Below the pieces are notes generated by a model. It was not told where the DNA came from and made no database searches. It saw only the letters and a program-made list of their open reading frames with translations. Shown here piece by piece: positions 33,355 through 42,383 of a stretch of 64,000 nt of DNA. This DNA comes from an uncultured Sanguibacteroides sp. GTDB lineage: Bacteria > Bacteroidota > Bacteroidia > Bacteroidales > Marinifilaceae. The position numbers and the translations under genes were made by a program. Location: contig NZ_UQRQ01000002.1 in assembly GCF_900543425.1 (NCBI RefSeq), forward strand, positions 124,001 through 188,000, given 5' to 3'. Each line of letters begins with the position of its first letter. The first letter of the stretch is position 1.

Positions 33355-34638
33355 ATGGCATTCAATCTTTTAGGTTTTTATAAAAATTATAAAAGTAGTC
33401 CTTTTGCAAGAAATGCACTGACCTTAACTATAGGTACAACCATTGCTCAATTTTTGCCACTATTAATTTATCCTATCCTTGCGCGAATTTATAGTCCTGA
33501 GCAGTTCGGCATTTTGGCATCATTAACATCGGTCATTTCGATCCTAACCGTCATCTCCACGGGAAAGTATGAATTTGCTATTCTTGTAGCAAAAGATGAT
33601 AAAGATGCCGCTAATATTACTTGTTTGTCATTGGTGATTAGTTTGTTGTTCTTATTAATAATTTTATTACCGTTGTATTTTTTTCGGAATGAAGTCGGGA
33701 GATTATGCGGCAATAATCTGGAATATTGGATATTGATCTGTCCATTTGCCGCTTTTTTTATCAATATTTTTAATTGTTATAATGAATGGTGTGTCAGAAA
33801 AAAATATTATTTCAATTTATCTTTAAATAAAATCACGAATTCTGTATCTGTAACAATTGGAAAATTAGTATTTGGGTTTACAAAATTTCAAAATTCAGGT
33901 TTAATCATTGGAGATATTATAGGACGGTTTATCACCGCATTATGTTGTGTTTTTCGTGTAATAAATAAAGATTGGGTAACTTTTAAAAAGGTCTCTTGTA
34001 AAGGAATGAAAAATATGGCTATTAAGTTTATCGAATTCCCTAAATTTACAATGCCGGCTCAATTACTAAACACAGTAGGAGGAGCAGTTCCTGTATTAAT
34101 ACTCGGAGCCTATTACAACAACACTGATGTTGGTTATTTTTCTATGGCAATAACAATACTTAGCGTACCAATTAGCGTAATCAGTATATCAATACGAGAT
34201 ACTTTTAGACAAAAAGCAAATGAAATATATCTGGAGCAAGGAAATTTCAGAAGATTATTCGTGAAATTATTTAAAATTCTGCTTGTACTAACTTTAGTGG
34301 CTTCTCTTGCCGTTATCTATTTTTTACCCGATCTCTTTGCTTTCGTATTAGGTAAAACATGGTCAGTAGCAGGAAAATACGCTCAGATATTGCTCCCCAT
34401 GATTGCCATTGATTTTATTGCAATATCTTTATCCGGGGTATTAATCATAACCAATAAACTAAAACAAAATTTAATATGGCAATTATACTACACGTTTGCT
34501 TCTATTGCTCCCCTAATTATTGCTTATCTATGGGATTTCAACATTTATTGGGCGTTGATATTGTTTAGTACGTTCAGAGCTTCAGCCTATATATATTTGT
34601 TATTTTTATCGTTCTATTATTCAAAAGGAGAAAAATAG
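33355..34638 (+). CDS. wzx: Wzx-type flippase of the plus-strand locus
   Basis: The 427-residue polytopic membrane protein has about 12 helices. The N-terminal block (TIGTTIAQFLPLLIYPILAR near 24-44 and YSPEQFGILASL) is typical of O-antigen and teichuronic-type flippases of the MOP superfamily. It should translocate the repeat unit of the plus-strand polysaccharide. It is the first gene of the operon, after a long untranslated leader. Confidence 0.88.
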   Translation: MAFNLLGFYKNYKSSPFARNALTLTIGTTIAQFLPLLIYPILARIYSPEQFGILASLTSVISILTVISTGKYEFAILVAKDDKDAANITCLSLVISLLFLLIILLPLYFFRNEVGRLCGNNLEYWILICPFAAFFINIFNCYNEWCVRKKYYFNLSLNKITNSVSVTIGKLVFGFTKFQNSGLIIGDIIGRFITALCCVFRVINKDWVTFKKVSCKGMKNMAIKFIEFPKFTMPAQLLNTVGGAVPVLILGAYYNNTDVGYFSMAITILSVPISVISISIRDTFRQKANEIYLEQGNFRRLFVKLFKILLVLTLVASLAVIYFLPDLFAFVLGKTWSVAGKYAQILLPMIAIDFIAISLSGVLIITNKLKQNLIWQLYYTFASIAPLIIAYLWDFNIYWALILFSTFRASAYIYLLFLSFYYSKGEK

Positions 34639-34659
34639 ATAATAATTCGTTATCAAAAT

Positions 34660-35580
34660 TTGAGAAAAAAACTAATTAAGATTGCAAAAAAGATTTTGGG
34701 AATACCTCAAAATCAAACACTAACCCTCAGAAGCTTTCAGAAGTATTTCAGGTTAAGGTATGGCCCCTGGATATATAAAAAGAAAATCATGACTGAAGAC
34801 ATTATAGAAGAGATGAAAAAAATGGGGATGAAAAGAGGAAGCAATGTTTTTATTCACTCTTCTTGGGATGAAATGTATAATTATAACGGTTCTGAAGAAA
34901 ATCTGATTGACGCAATTTTAGAAGTAATCGGACCTGAAGGAACATTAATCATGCCTGCTTTTCCCCTATTACGTAAAGGGAAAATTTTTGATGTAAAAAA
35001 GAGTATCACGGGAGCAGGAACATTAGCTGAAACTTTTAGAAGATATCCCGGTGTAAAAAGAAGCATCAATGTCCAACATTCCGTTTGTGCTTTAGGTCCT
35101 CAAAGTGATTTCTTACTCGCGGAACACCATTTAGGTGAGTCTTGTTGGGACGAGAAATCTCCTTATTACAGGCTATCTCAAATCGATGCATTAGTTTTTA
35201 CTCTCGGTCTAAGAAGATATTATATAGGAACAATGCTACACTGTGTGGAATCTGTATTAAGGAAAGAGTATCCTTATTATTCTTCTTTTTATACTCGAGA
35301 GCCAGTCAAACATGAATACATAGATATGGATGGTGAGCATAAATGTTATTACTGTTATGATAACAGCTATGTTAGATATAAGCTTTTTGCGACAAAAAAA
35401 ATGACAAAAAAATATTTTAATGAAGATTGGTACACCTGTTCGCAAGTATCAAACTTAATTATCGGAGTATATCACGCACAAGAGATAATACCTCATTTAA
35501 TCAACTTGGGGAAAAGAGGAATTGACGTGTATCAAAATTCGACAAAAAGAGGTTATAAATTTGATAAGCAGTTAAAATGA
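34660..35580 (+). CDS. AAC(3)-like N-acetyltransferase family protein
   Basis: The 306-residue protein belongs to the aminoglycoside 3-N-acetyltransferase/YokD fold family: it has MGMKRGSNVFIHSSW near 51, LIMPAFPLL, and a QHSVCALGP motif with the catalytic-site His. In polysaccharide loci such proteins probably acetylate an amino sugar instead of an antibiotic. The frame opens with a TTG codon at 34660, since the first in-frame ATG is at residue 44 and relatives from similar loci carry an N-terminal basic extension; the ATG at 34789 is an alternative. It overlaps the next gene's start by four bases. Confidence 0.78.
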   Translation: MRKKLIKIAKKILGIPQNQTLTLRSFQKYFRLRYGPWIYKKKIMTEDIIEEMKKMGMKRGSNVFIHSSWDEMYNYNGSEENLIDAILEVIGPEGTLIMPAFPLLRKGKIFDVKKSITGAGTLAETFRRYPGVKRSINVQHSVCALGPQSDFLLAEHHLGESCWDEKSPYYRLSQIDALVFTLGLRRYYIGTMLHCVESVLRKEYPYYSSFYTREPVKHEYIDMDGEHKCYYCYDNSYVRYKLFATKKMTKKYFNEDWYTCSQVSNLIIGVYHAQEIIPHLINLGKRGIDVYQNSTKRGYKFDKQLK

Positions 35581-36515
35581 AGAAAGCATTTATATTCCCG
35601 GGGCAAGGTTGTCAACGCCAAGGCATGGGTAAGGAACTTTATGATCATTTCCCCCGGGCCAAGGAACTTTTTGAACGAGCCAATGATTACTTCGGCAGAC
35701 GTATAACCGATGTTATGTTCCATGGAGATGAACTGGAATTAATGGAAACAAAAAATACGCAGCCTGCCGTGTTTGTGTATGAGGTCGCCACGGCTTTAAC
35801 ACAGAATGAAATTCGACCGGATGTCGTTGCCGGACATTCACTGGGAGAATTCGCTGCTTTGGTTGTAAACGGTTGTTTATCCTATGAAGACGGTTTAAAT
35901 CTTGTGTTGAACAGGGCCTTAATCGGTCAAAAAGTATGCGAAAAATTTGATACCGCCATGGGAGCCGTTATCGGTTTTCCGGATGAATATATTCAAAAGA
36001 GATTAAAAGAGATCTCTGAAGAATCCGGTGAACCCATCTATTTTGCGAACTATAACGGCCCCGGTCAGGTAGTCATTACAGGATCGAAGGCAGGGGTAAA
36101 AATAGCTTGCAAAACATTCAAAAAGGAAGGAGCCAAAAAAGCTGTTCCTTTAGCCATCGGGGGATCATTCCATTCCCCGTTCATGATTGAAGCGGAAAAA
36201 GAATTAGGTAAAATAATCAGAGACACGGAATTTAAGAAACCACGTTGTCCCATTTATCAGTGCGTGGACGGAAAAGCCCACGTTAACCCGAAAGAAATTC
36301 AAGATAATCTTATTATTCATATTACTCATTCCGTGTTGTGGACAGATATGGTAAATAACATGGTAAAAGACGGAGTAACGGAATTCTATGAAGTCGGCAC
36401 GGACGATACGTTACAAAAGATTGTTACCCGCATGTATCCTGATAAAAAAGTAACTTCTCTTTGGGAAATAGAAGAGTATAATAGTATAAATCCATTTAAA
36501 GAAAAAGAATTATGA
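35577..36515 (+). CDS. Malonyl-CoA:ACP transacylase (FabD-like), plus-strand module
   Basis: The 312-residue enzyme has FPGQGCQRQGMG at 7-18, the nucleophile Ser88 in GHSLGEFAAL, Arg113 in LNRALIGQ and His199 in GSFHSPF, the complete FabD catalytic set. It should load malonyl units onto the ACP encoded next (four-base overlap, ATGA). It starts within the stop region of the acetyltransferase gene (ATGA). A dedicated copy inside a polysaccharide operon suggests a private acyl-chain pathway. Confidence 0.9.
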   Translation: MKKAFIFPGQGCQRQGMGKELYDHFPRAKELFERANDYFGRRITDVMFHGDELELMETKNTQPAVFVYEVATALTQNEIRPDVVAGHSLGEFAALVVNGCLSYEDGLNLVLNRALIGQKVCEKFDTAMGAVIGFPDEYIQKRLKEISEESGEPIYFANYNGPGQVVITGSKAGVKIACKTFKKEGAKKAVPLAIGGSFHSPFMIEAEKELGKIIRDTEFKKPRCPIYQCVDGKAHVNPKEIQDNLIIHITHSVLWTDMVNNMVKDGVTEFYEVGTDDTLQKIVTRMYPDKKVTSLWEIEEYNSINPFKEKEL

Positions 36516-36739
36516 AACTAGAAGAATTTGTACAGTCATTTGCAGAACAATTTGACGACACCCCGGTTGAAAAATTCACACCTGCAACAATCTATAAAGA
36601 TCTGGGTGAATGGGGTTCATTGGTAGCATTGTCTATTATCGCGATGGTTGATGATGAAATGGGAAAACGCGTTTCCGGGGGAGATTTAAGATCTTGCAAG
36701 ACCATAGAAGATTTGTATAATTTGATTGAATCCAAGTAA
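36512..36739 (+). CDS. Acyl carrier protein, plus-strand module
   Basis: This 75-residue ACP has AEQFDDT at 11-17 and the predicted phosphopantetheine Ser36 in EWGSLVALSIIAM. The usual DSL reads GSL, so the Asp is missing. It is a clear relative of the ACP at 19842-20072. Its stop overlaps the KAS III start by one base and its start overlaps the FabD stop by four bases, so the three are probably translationally coupled. Confidence 0.87.
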   Translation: MKLEEFVQSFAEQFDDTPVEKFTPATIYKDLGEWGSLVALSIIAMVDDEMGKRVSGGDLRSCKTIEDLYNLIESK

Positions 36740-37800
36740 TGTCATTTCTTGAGGTCAAAAAAGTAAAAATAGCGGGAATTTCAGCGTGTGTTCCTTCCGA
36801 TGTAGAAGAGACATTTGATTATGATCTTTTACCGCGAGAGACGCTGGAAAAATATGTAGAATCAGTAGGTGTATTAAAGAGACATCGGGTAAAAGAAAAT
36901 CAATGTACCTCTGATCTCTGCTGTGAAGCGGCAGAAAAATTGATAACGGATCTGCATTGGGATAAATCAGAAATCGATTTACTGGTATTTGCCTCGCATA
37001 CAGGAGACTATAAACTTCCGTCCACGTCTTGTACTCTCCAGCATCGTTTGGGTCTACCAACAAATATCATGGCATTTGATATAAACCATGGTTGTTCCGG
37101 GTATCTATACGGGTTGAGCATTATCGGTAACCTGATGTCTACCGGATCTTTTAAAAAAGGTCTGCTTCTGGTCGGAAATACGCAATCAAAAAATGTCAGT
37201 TATTATGACCAAAGTACTTATTTGATTTTCGGAGACGCGGGAACGGTTACCGCTTTGGAATATCAACCGGACAATTACGACTTAATGAAATTTCATTTCC
37301 TCACGGACGGTTCCGAATTCAGCTCCGTGTATATTCCCGACGGAGGATATCGAAATCCTATCACTCCGGACTCTTTTATTATGGAAGAAGACGAAGAGGG
37401 AATAAAACGGAACAGAACACATCTAAAAATGAACGGAACAGATGTTTTTTCTTTTGCCAATTCTTACATGCCTAAATCTGTCGGTGCCTTGATGAGTCAT
37501 TTCGATATAAATAAAGATGATATTGATTTTCTGGTCATGCATCAGGCCAATAAATTTTTATGCGAAAAAATTCGCAAAAAAATAAAGATCCCGTCAGAAA
37601 AGGCCCCTTACACGTTTCCCGATTATGGAAACACGAGCGGAGGTTCCATTCCGTTAACAATGACTTTAAAATTAAACCAGCAATTGGCAAAAGAGAACTT
37701 AAAATTACTGATGTCGACCATTGGAGGTGGATTTTCCGTGGCATCTGCATACATTGAAACCCAGGGTGATATACATTGTTCTGATCTTGTATATTTATAA
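36739..37800 (+). CDS. Ketoacyl-ACP synthase III family protein, plus-strand module
   Basis: This 353-residue enzyme has the catalytic Cys119 (DINHGCSGYLYG), His268 (VMHQANK) and Asn298 (YGNTSGGS), the same positions as in the minus-strand paralogue at 15571-16629. It should condense an acetyl-type starter with malonyl-ACP to a 3-ketoacyl-ACP. The start overlaps the ACP stop by one base. The SDR that would reduce the product starts 23 bp after it. Confidence 0.9.
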   Translation: MSFLEVKKVKIAGISACVPSDVEETFDYDLLPRETLEKYVESVGVLKRHRVKENQCTSDLCCEAAEKLITDLHWDKSEIDLLVFASHTGDYKLPSTSCTLQHRLGLPTNIMAFDINHGCSGYLYGLSIIGNLMSTGSFKKGLLLVGNTQSKNVSYYDQSTYLIFGDAGTVTALEYQPDNYDLMKFHFLTDGSEFSSVYIPDGGYRNPITPDSFIMEEDEEGIKRNRTHLKMNGTDVFSFANSYMPKSVGALMSHFDINKDDIDFLVMHQANKFLCEKIRKKIKIPSEKAPYTFPDYGNTSGGSIPLTMTLKLNQQLAKENLKLLMSTIGGGFSVASAYIETQGDIHCSDLVYL

Positions 37801-37823
37801 ATTTACATGAATAACACGTAAAC

Positions 37824-38561
37824 ATGAATCCCTTCAATTTACAAAACAAAACAATACTTGTCACGGGGGCCTCGTCGGGAATAGGCAGGGCAACCGCCAT
37901 AGAGTGTTCGAAAATGGGAGCGTCTCTGATCATTACGGGACGCAATGAATCGCGTCTACGGGAAACAATGAATTTATTAGAGGGGAAAAATCATCAATCC
38001 GTGAAGATCGATTTAACTTCCGATGAAGGAATTGAAGCATTATGTAATCATATTGACAAAATAGACGGAGTGGTTTTATGTGCCGGTATTAATGATAAAT
38101 CGTTAATCAAACATATCAATCGGGATAAAATAAATCAAATGATGAACATTAATTTATTTGCACCGATATTATTAATTCGCTCTCTACTGAAATCAAAGAA
38201 ATTAAACAAATTTGCTTCCATTGTCATTTTATCATCCATATCCGCTTATTATCCGGCAGTTTCCAACGGATTGTATGCAGCTTCGAAAGGAGCGTTAAAT
38301 TCGTTTTCTAAAATATTAGCGTTAGAATTGCTACCTCTAAAAGGTAGGGTTAATTGCATCCAACCCGCTTTTGTTGAAACCGAGATGCTAAAAAAATACA
38401 CACTCCAAGAAGAGATAGAAAAAATCAAAGAAGATTATCCGCTCGGGAGATTCGCCCAACCGGAAGAGATCGCTTATGCCGCCATTTATTTTTTGTCCGA
38501 TGCGTCTCAATGGGTAACGGGAAATTTCTTTATCATGGACGGTGGATTTACTTTAAGATAA
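37824..38561 (+). CDS. Short-chain dehydrogenase/reductase (FabG-like), plus-strand module
   Basis: This 245-residue SDR has TGASSGIG at 14-21 and catalytic Ser near 138, Tyr151 and Lys155 (YAASK). The C-terminal RFAQPEEIAYA and LSDASQWVTGNFFIMDGG blocks pair it with the SDR at 19078-19842. Following KAS III, the simplest role is reduction of a 3-ketoacyl-ACP to a 3-hydroxyacyl-ACP, for example a 3-hydroxybutyryl group. The chain length is a guess from the presence of a single KAS III and no chain-extending synthase. Confidence 0.85.
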   Translation: MNPFNLQNKTILVTGASSGIGRATAIECSKMGASLIITGRNESRLRETMNLLEGKNHQSVKIDLTSDEGIEALCNHIDKIDGVVLCAGINDKSLIKHINRDKINQMMNINLFAPILLIRSLLKSKKLNKFASIVILSSISAYYPAVSNGLYAASKGALNSFSKILALELLPLKGRVNCIQPAFVETEMLKKYTLQEEIEKIKEDYPLGRFAQPEEIAYAAIYFLSDASQWVTGNFFIMDGGFTLR

Positions 38562-38568
38562 AGGATTT

Positions 38569-39192
38569 ATGAAAAATTTGATCATAATCGGCATAGGAAA
38601 CTTCAGCAAAATCGTTGAAGAATATGCACGTAAAAGTACAGCGTACAACAAGGAGTGGGTGATAAAAGGATATTTAAAATCAGAATTCGATAAACTGAAT
38701 GACACTCCAACTCTCGCTTCAACGGTAGAGGAATATGTCATAGAAACAGAAGATGTTTTTATCTGTTCGTACGTGAATGGACAAGAACGGGAGATTGTAA
38801 CGCAAAAAATAGAGGCGAAAGGCGGACATTTCATCAATATTATTCATCCTTTAGCCAACATTTGTTCTTCCGTCAAATTAGGAAAAGGAAATATCGTGGG
38901 AGCCTTTACAACACTATCGGTCAATACGACAATCGGGAATCACACGATTGTACAGGATCACTGTAACGTCGGCCATGACTCTGTGATCGGAAACTACTCG
39001 CATCTTTATGTAGGTACACTTGTTAGTGGTAAAAATAGTATCGGAAACGGGGTATCCGTATTCACTGGATCAGTCATTTATCCCGGCTTACAAATCGGGA
39101 ATAAAGCAACCGTGGGAGCGGGAAGTGTCGTGATGAGAAAAGTAAAAGACAATTCAACCGTACTGGGCAATCCGGCAAAAACAATGGATTAA
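38569..39192 (+). CDS. NeuD/PglD-type acyltransferase, plus-strand module
   Basis: This 207-residue protein has an N-terminal Rossmann segment (LIIIGIGNFSKIVEEY) and a C-terminal hexapeptide beta-helix ending LGNPAKTMD, with a His in VGHDSVIG at the expected catalytic place. The relative at 21098-21724 has the same start (MKNLIIIG) and the same IEAKGGxFxNIIH segment. I infer that it passes an acyl group from the module's ACP to an amino sugar; acetyl-CoA as donor is the alternative. Confidence 0.85.
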   Translation: MKNLIIIGIGNFSKIVEEYARKSTAYNKEWVIKGYLKSEFDKLNDTPTLASTVEEYVIETEDVFICSYVNGQEREIVTQKIEAKGGHFINIIHPLANICSSVKLGKGNIVGAFTTLSVNTTIGNHTIVQDHCNVGHDSVIGNYSHLYVGTLVSGKNSIGNGVSVFTGSVIYPGLQIGNKATVGAGSVVMRKVKDNSTVLGNPAKTMD

Positions 39193-39196
39193 AGGT

Positions 39197-39835
39197 GTGA
39201 TTCAGGTAAAAAGAATAATAAACTCACCCGTCACTTCCAATTGCTATATCGTGTCTCTCCCGAATCTGGATTACTGCATAATAGTGGATCCGGGAACACC
39301 CGATCCTGTTTCAATCGTTTCTTTTTGCCGGGAAAATACTTTAAAACCGGAATATGTCATACTGACGCATGAACATTATGACCATTGTATCGGGTATAAC
39401 GAGTTAAAAAAATATTACCCGAGCATTAAGTTAATGTGCTCGTCGGCATGCGCTAAAAACATTCGGTTACCGGAATGGAATCTTTCCAAGTATGCGGAAA
39501 ATGTCGTACCGACAAGTCTTCATCAGGCAGATATTCATATTGAAGATACAAATAATCGATTAAATTGGAATAACCATATCATTCGATTCTTTTTGACCAA
39601 GGGGCACAGTAAAGGAAGTATCTGTTTTAGTATCGACGATAAATTTTTATTCACGGGAGACACTATCCTACCGGGCTATAAAACGATCACCAAATTAAAA
39701 GGCGGTTCAAAAGAAGAGTTATCGGAATCTTTGAACAGGTTATTAAATTACTTCAAGGGTAATGAAAGTGAAATAAAAATTTACCCGGGACACGGAGAGG
39801 CTGTTTCGTTCAGAGAAATTAATCATAAAGATTGA
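39197..39835 (+). CDS. Metallo-beta-lactamase-fold hydrolase (glyoxalase II-like)
   Basis: The 212-residue protein keeps all zinc ligands of the fold: THEHYDH at 57-63, His137 in KGHSKGS, Asp155 in FTGDT and His199 in PGHGE. Glyoxalase II-like members cleave thioesters. Lying after an ACP/KAS III/SDR/NeuD set, an acyl-ACP or acyl-CoA thioesterase or editing role is possible but unproven. The start is a GTG four bases after the acyltransferase stop, with no ATG nearby in frame. Confidence 0.8.
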   Translation: MIQVKRIINSPVTSNCYIVSLPNLDYCIIVDPGTPDPVSIVSFCRENTLKPEYVILTHEHYDHCIGYNELKKYYPSIKLMCSSACAKNIRLPEWNLSKYAENVVPTSLHQADIHIEDTNNRLNWNNHIIRFFLTKGHSKGSICFSIDDKFLFTGDTILPGYKTITKLKGGSKEELSESLNRLLNYFKGNESEIKIYPGHGEAVSFREINHKD

Positions 39836-41115
39836 ACCTTATCATAAATCGAGAAATGTTTGAAAACAAATATAGCAATCTTTGGATTATTCTTTCAATT
39901 ATTTTATATAGGATAGCGTTAGATTATTCTTATGAACTGGTCATATCAGACACTTTTGCTTACACGGGATTGGGTAATAATTTCAATACAGGTAATTACA
40001 TTATATCATGGTGTTTTTTATTAACATTTGTGCCGTTTATCATAAACATGAATAAAAACATCACGTATTCTAATTGTGTATTATTATTACTTTCTGCAAT
40101 ATCACTTATCCCTTCCACAACTTTAATAGCTTATTTGAATTTCGATGCGAAGTTTGTTATACTATTATACATTTATTGGTTATGCTTTTTTTCTTATAAC
40201 GCACTTTTTCCCAAATTTCAAATCAAAACTAATAGCAATAAAAAATTATTTGTCCTGATAAGCCTGCTACTATGCATGAGTGTATTGTATATTTCGTGGA
40301 AATACACCGGATTCAGATTCCATTTCGGGCTTAAAGATGTTTATGACCTGAGATTAGAGGCGAGGGAATACAATGTCGGAGCTATAGTTGGTTATTTAGC
40401 AACAGCAGCCAATAAATTACTGCCTATTATTTTAATTTATTGTATTTTAAAAAGAAAGAAAATTGCATCAATAGCATTGATTGTTGTTATTCTTCTTAAT
40501 TTTGGTATAGAAGGTAGTAAAGGTGTTTTATTTTCATTGTTTTTGTGTGTATTAGGTTTCTATTTTTTCAGATATAGACGAACAATATTTGTATTCGGAA
40601 TGCTTGGTTTAATGAGTGCTTGGAGTATAGTGGAATTCATTTTCCTGAAAAAATTCTTTTTCGGTTTTATCATTTATAGAATGCTGTTAATTCCAAGTCA
40701 ATTGAATTATTGCTATTATGATTTTTTCAAGGATAATGAACTCGATTTTTTTAGACAAGGTTTCTTAAGACACTTGGGATTCGAGTCTCCATACGAGGGA
40801 GGAATTGAATTTTTAATTGGTTCCAGATATTTTAATGATTATGAGACACGGGCAAATAACGGATTATTTACCGATGCCTATTATAATTGTGGTATCATAG
40901 GAATATTATTGTTTCCACTGATATTGGTTTTTTTATTAAAATTAATAGAATCCGTATCGAACGGAGTAGATGAAAGATTAATATTTGTTCCTATTTATAT
41001 GGTCGCATTGGCATTTTTAAGTACGACATTCACAACAGCACTATTGACCCATGGCCTTTTATTGTTGATGTTAATGTTATACTATATTCCCCGGAATAAA
41101 GAAAGTTATCGATAA
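39832..41115 (+). CDS. Wzy-like polysaccharide polymerase of the plus-strand locus
   Basis: This multi-pass membrane protein has about ten helices and a large extracytoplasmic loop near 285-345 (FFKDNELDFFRQGFLRHLGF), consistent with a Wzy polymerase. The frame can open at a TTG overlapping the previous stop (39832) or at the ATG at 39856, giving 427 or 419 residues. Sequence identity in this family is low, so the call rests on topology and on the Wzx partner at the operon's start. Confidence 0.7.
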   Translation: MNLIINREMFENKYSNLWIILSIILYRIALDYSYELVISDTFAYTGLGNNFNTGNYIISWCFLLTFVPFIINMNKNITYSNCVLLLLSAISLIPSTTLIAYLNFDAKFVILLYIYWLCFFSYNALFPKFQIKTNSNKKLFVLISLLLCMSVLYISWKYTGFRFHFGLKDVYDLRLEAREYNVGAIVGYLATAANKLLPIILIYCILKRKKIASIALIVVILLNFGIEGSKGVLFSLFLCVLGFYFFRYRRTIFVFGMLGLMSAWSIVEFIFLKKFFFGFIIYRMLLIPSQLNYCYYDFFKDNELDFFRQGFLRHLGFESPYEGGIEFLIGSRYFNDYETRANNGLFTDAYYNCGIIGILLFPLILVFLLKLIESVSNGVDERLIFVPIYMVALAFLSTTFTTALLTHGLLLLMLMLYYIPRNKESYR

Positions 41116-41175
41116 TCGATCTCTACCGAATCATTACTGTCGTCTGGATGGTTTAAATTTATATATAAATAATTT

Positions 41176-42381
41176 ATGAAAGCATGTTTTATGGGGTTAG
41201 GCTATATTGGCTTACCTACAGCTATTATTGCCGCCAAAAATGGTGTACAAGTAACCGGTGTAGACATCAATCCTCAAGTTGTGGAACTCACCAATAAAGG
41301 AAGACTTCATATTATTGAACCCGGACTGGAAGAATACCTTCAAGAAGTCGTTCAAAAAAGACATCTACGAGCTTCTTTGAATCCCGAAGTAAGTGATGCT
41401 TACTTTATAGTTGTTCCCACTCCTTTCAAAGGAAATCATGAACCGGATATCTCTTACGTGGAAGCAGCAACCCATGCCGTATTACCTTTCCTAAAAAAAG
41501 GAGATTTATATGTTATTGAATCCACTTCTCCGATCGGGACCACAGATAAAATGAAAGAACTAATATTTTCTAAACGTCCGGAATTAAAAGACAACATCTA
41601 TATTGCCTACTGTCCTGAGCGGGTCCTACCGGGAAACGTGATTTATGAGTTGGTTCACAATGATCGGGTAATCGGGGGTATCAATCCTGAATCTACCGAG
41701 AAAGCCTCTGCTTTTTACGATCAATTTGTTCAAGGAAGTTTACATAAAACCAACGCACGTACGGCTGAGATGTGCAAACTAACTGAAAATTCCTCACGAG
41801 ACGTTCAAATCGCTTTCGCCAACGAGTTATCCTTGATTTGTGATAAAGCCGGGATCAATGTGTGGGAATTAATAGAACTGGCGAATAAACATCCGAGAGT
41901 AAACATCCTTCAACCGGGCTGTGGAGTCGGTGGACATTGTATAGCGGTAGATCCTTATTTTATCACGGCTGATTTTCCCATGGAATCCAAAATCATTGCC
42001 GATGCACGGGATATCAATAACTATAAATCATTCTGGTGTGCGGAAAAAGTACAAAATGAGATGCTAAAATTCGAATTGAGAAACCATCGTAAACCGGTTG
42101 TAGCTATGATGGGACTTGCATTCAAACCTAATATCGACGATCTCAGAGAATCTCCTGCCAAATATATAACCAGCAAAGTAATGCAAAGCTGTAATAACGC
42201 CGATATTTTAGTAGTTGAACCTAATGTTCAGGATCATAAAGTATTCAAATTGACTAACTATAAAGAGGCTTACAACAAAGCCGACATTGTTGTTATGCTT
42301 GTCGCACACAACGAATTTAAAGAACTGCCTTGGACTGCTCAAAAAGTAATTCTCGATTTTTGCGGAATCTATAAAAAATAA
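41176..42381 (+). CDS. wecC: UDP-N-acetyl-D-mannosaminuronate dehydrogenase
   Basis: The 401-residue enzyme oxidises UDP-ManNAc to UDP-ManNAcA with two NAD. It has GLGYIGLP at 7-14, KLTEN near 201 and the catalytic Cys255 in GCGVGGHCIAVDPYF. It lies 2 bp before wecB, giving the two-step route from UDP-GlcNAc to UDP-ManNAcA within the plus operon, so the glycan probably contains an acidic sugar. Confidence 0.93.
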   Translation: MKACFMGLGYIGLPTAIIAAKNGVQVTGVDINPQVVELTNKGRLHIIEPGLEEYLQEVVQKRHLRASLNPEVSDAYFIVVPTPFKGNHEPDISYVEAATHAVLPFLKKGDLYVIESTSPIGTTDKMKELIFSKRPELKDNIYIAYCPERVLPGNVIYELVHNDRVIGGINPESTEKASAFYDQFVQGSLHKTNARTAEMCKLTENSSRDVQIAFANELSLICDKAGINVWELIELANKHPRVNILQPGCGVGGHCIAVDPYFITADFPMESKIIADARDINNYKSFWCAEKVQNEMLKFELRNHRKPVVAMMGLAFKPNIDDLRESPAKYITSKVMQSCNNADILVVEPNVQDHKVFKLTNYKEAYNKADIVVMLVAHNEFKELPWTAQKVILDFCGIYKK

Positions 42382-42383
42382 GG

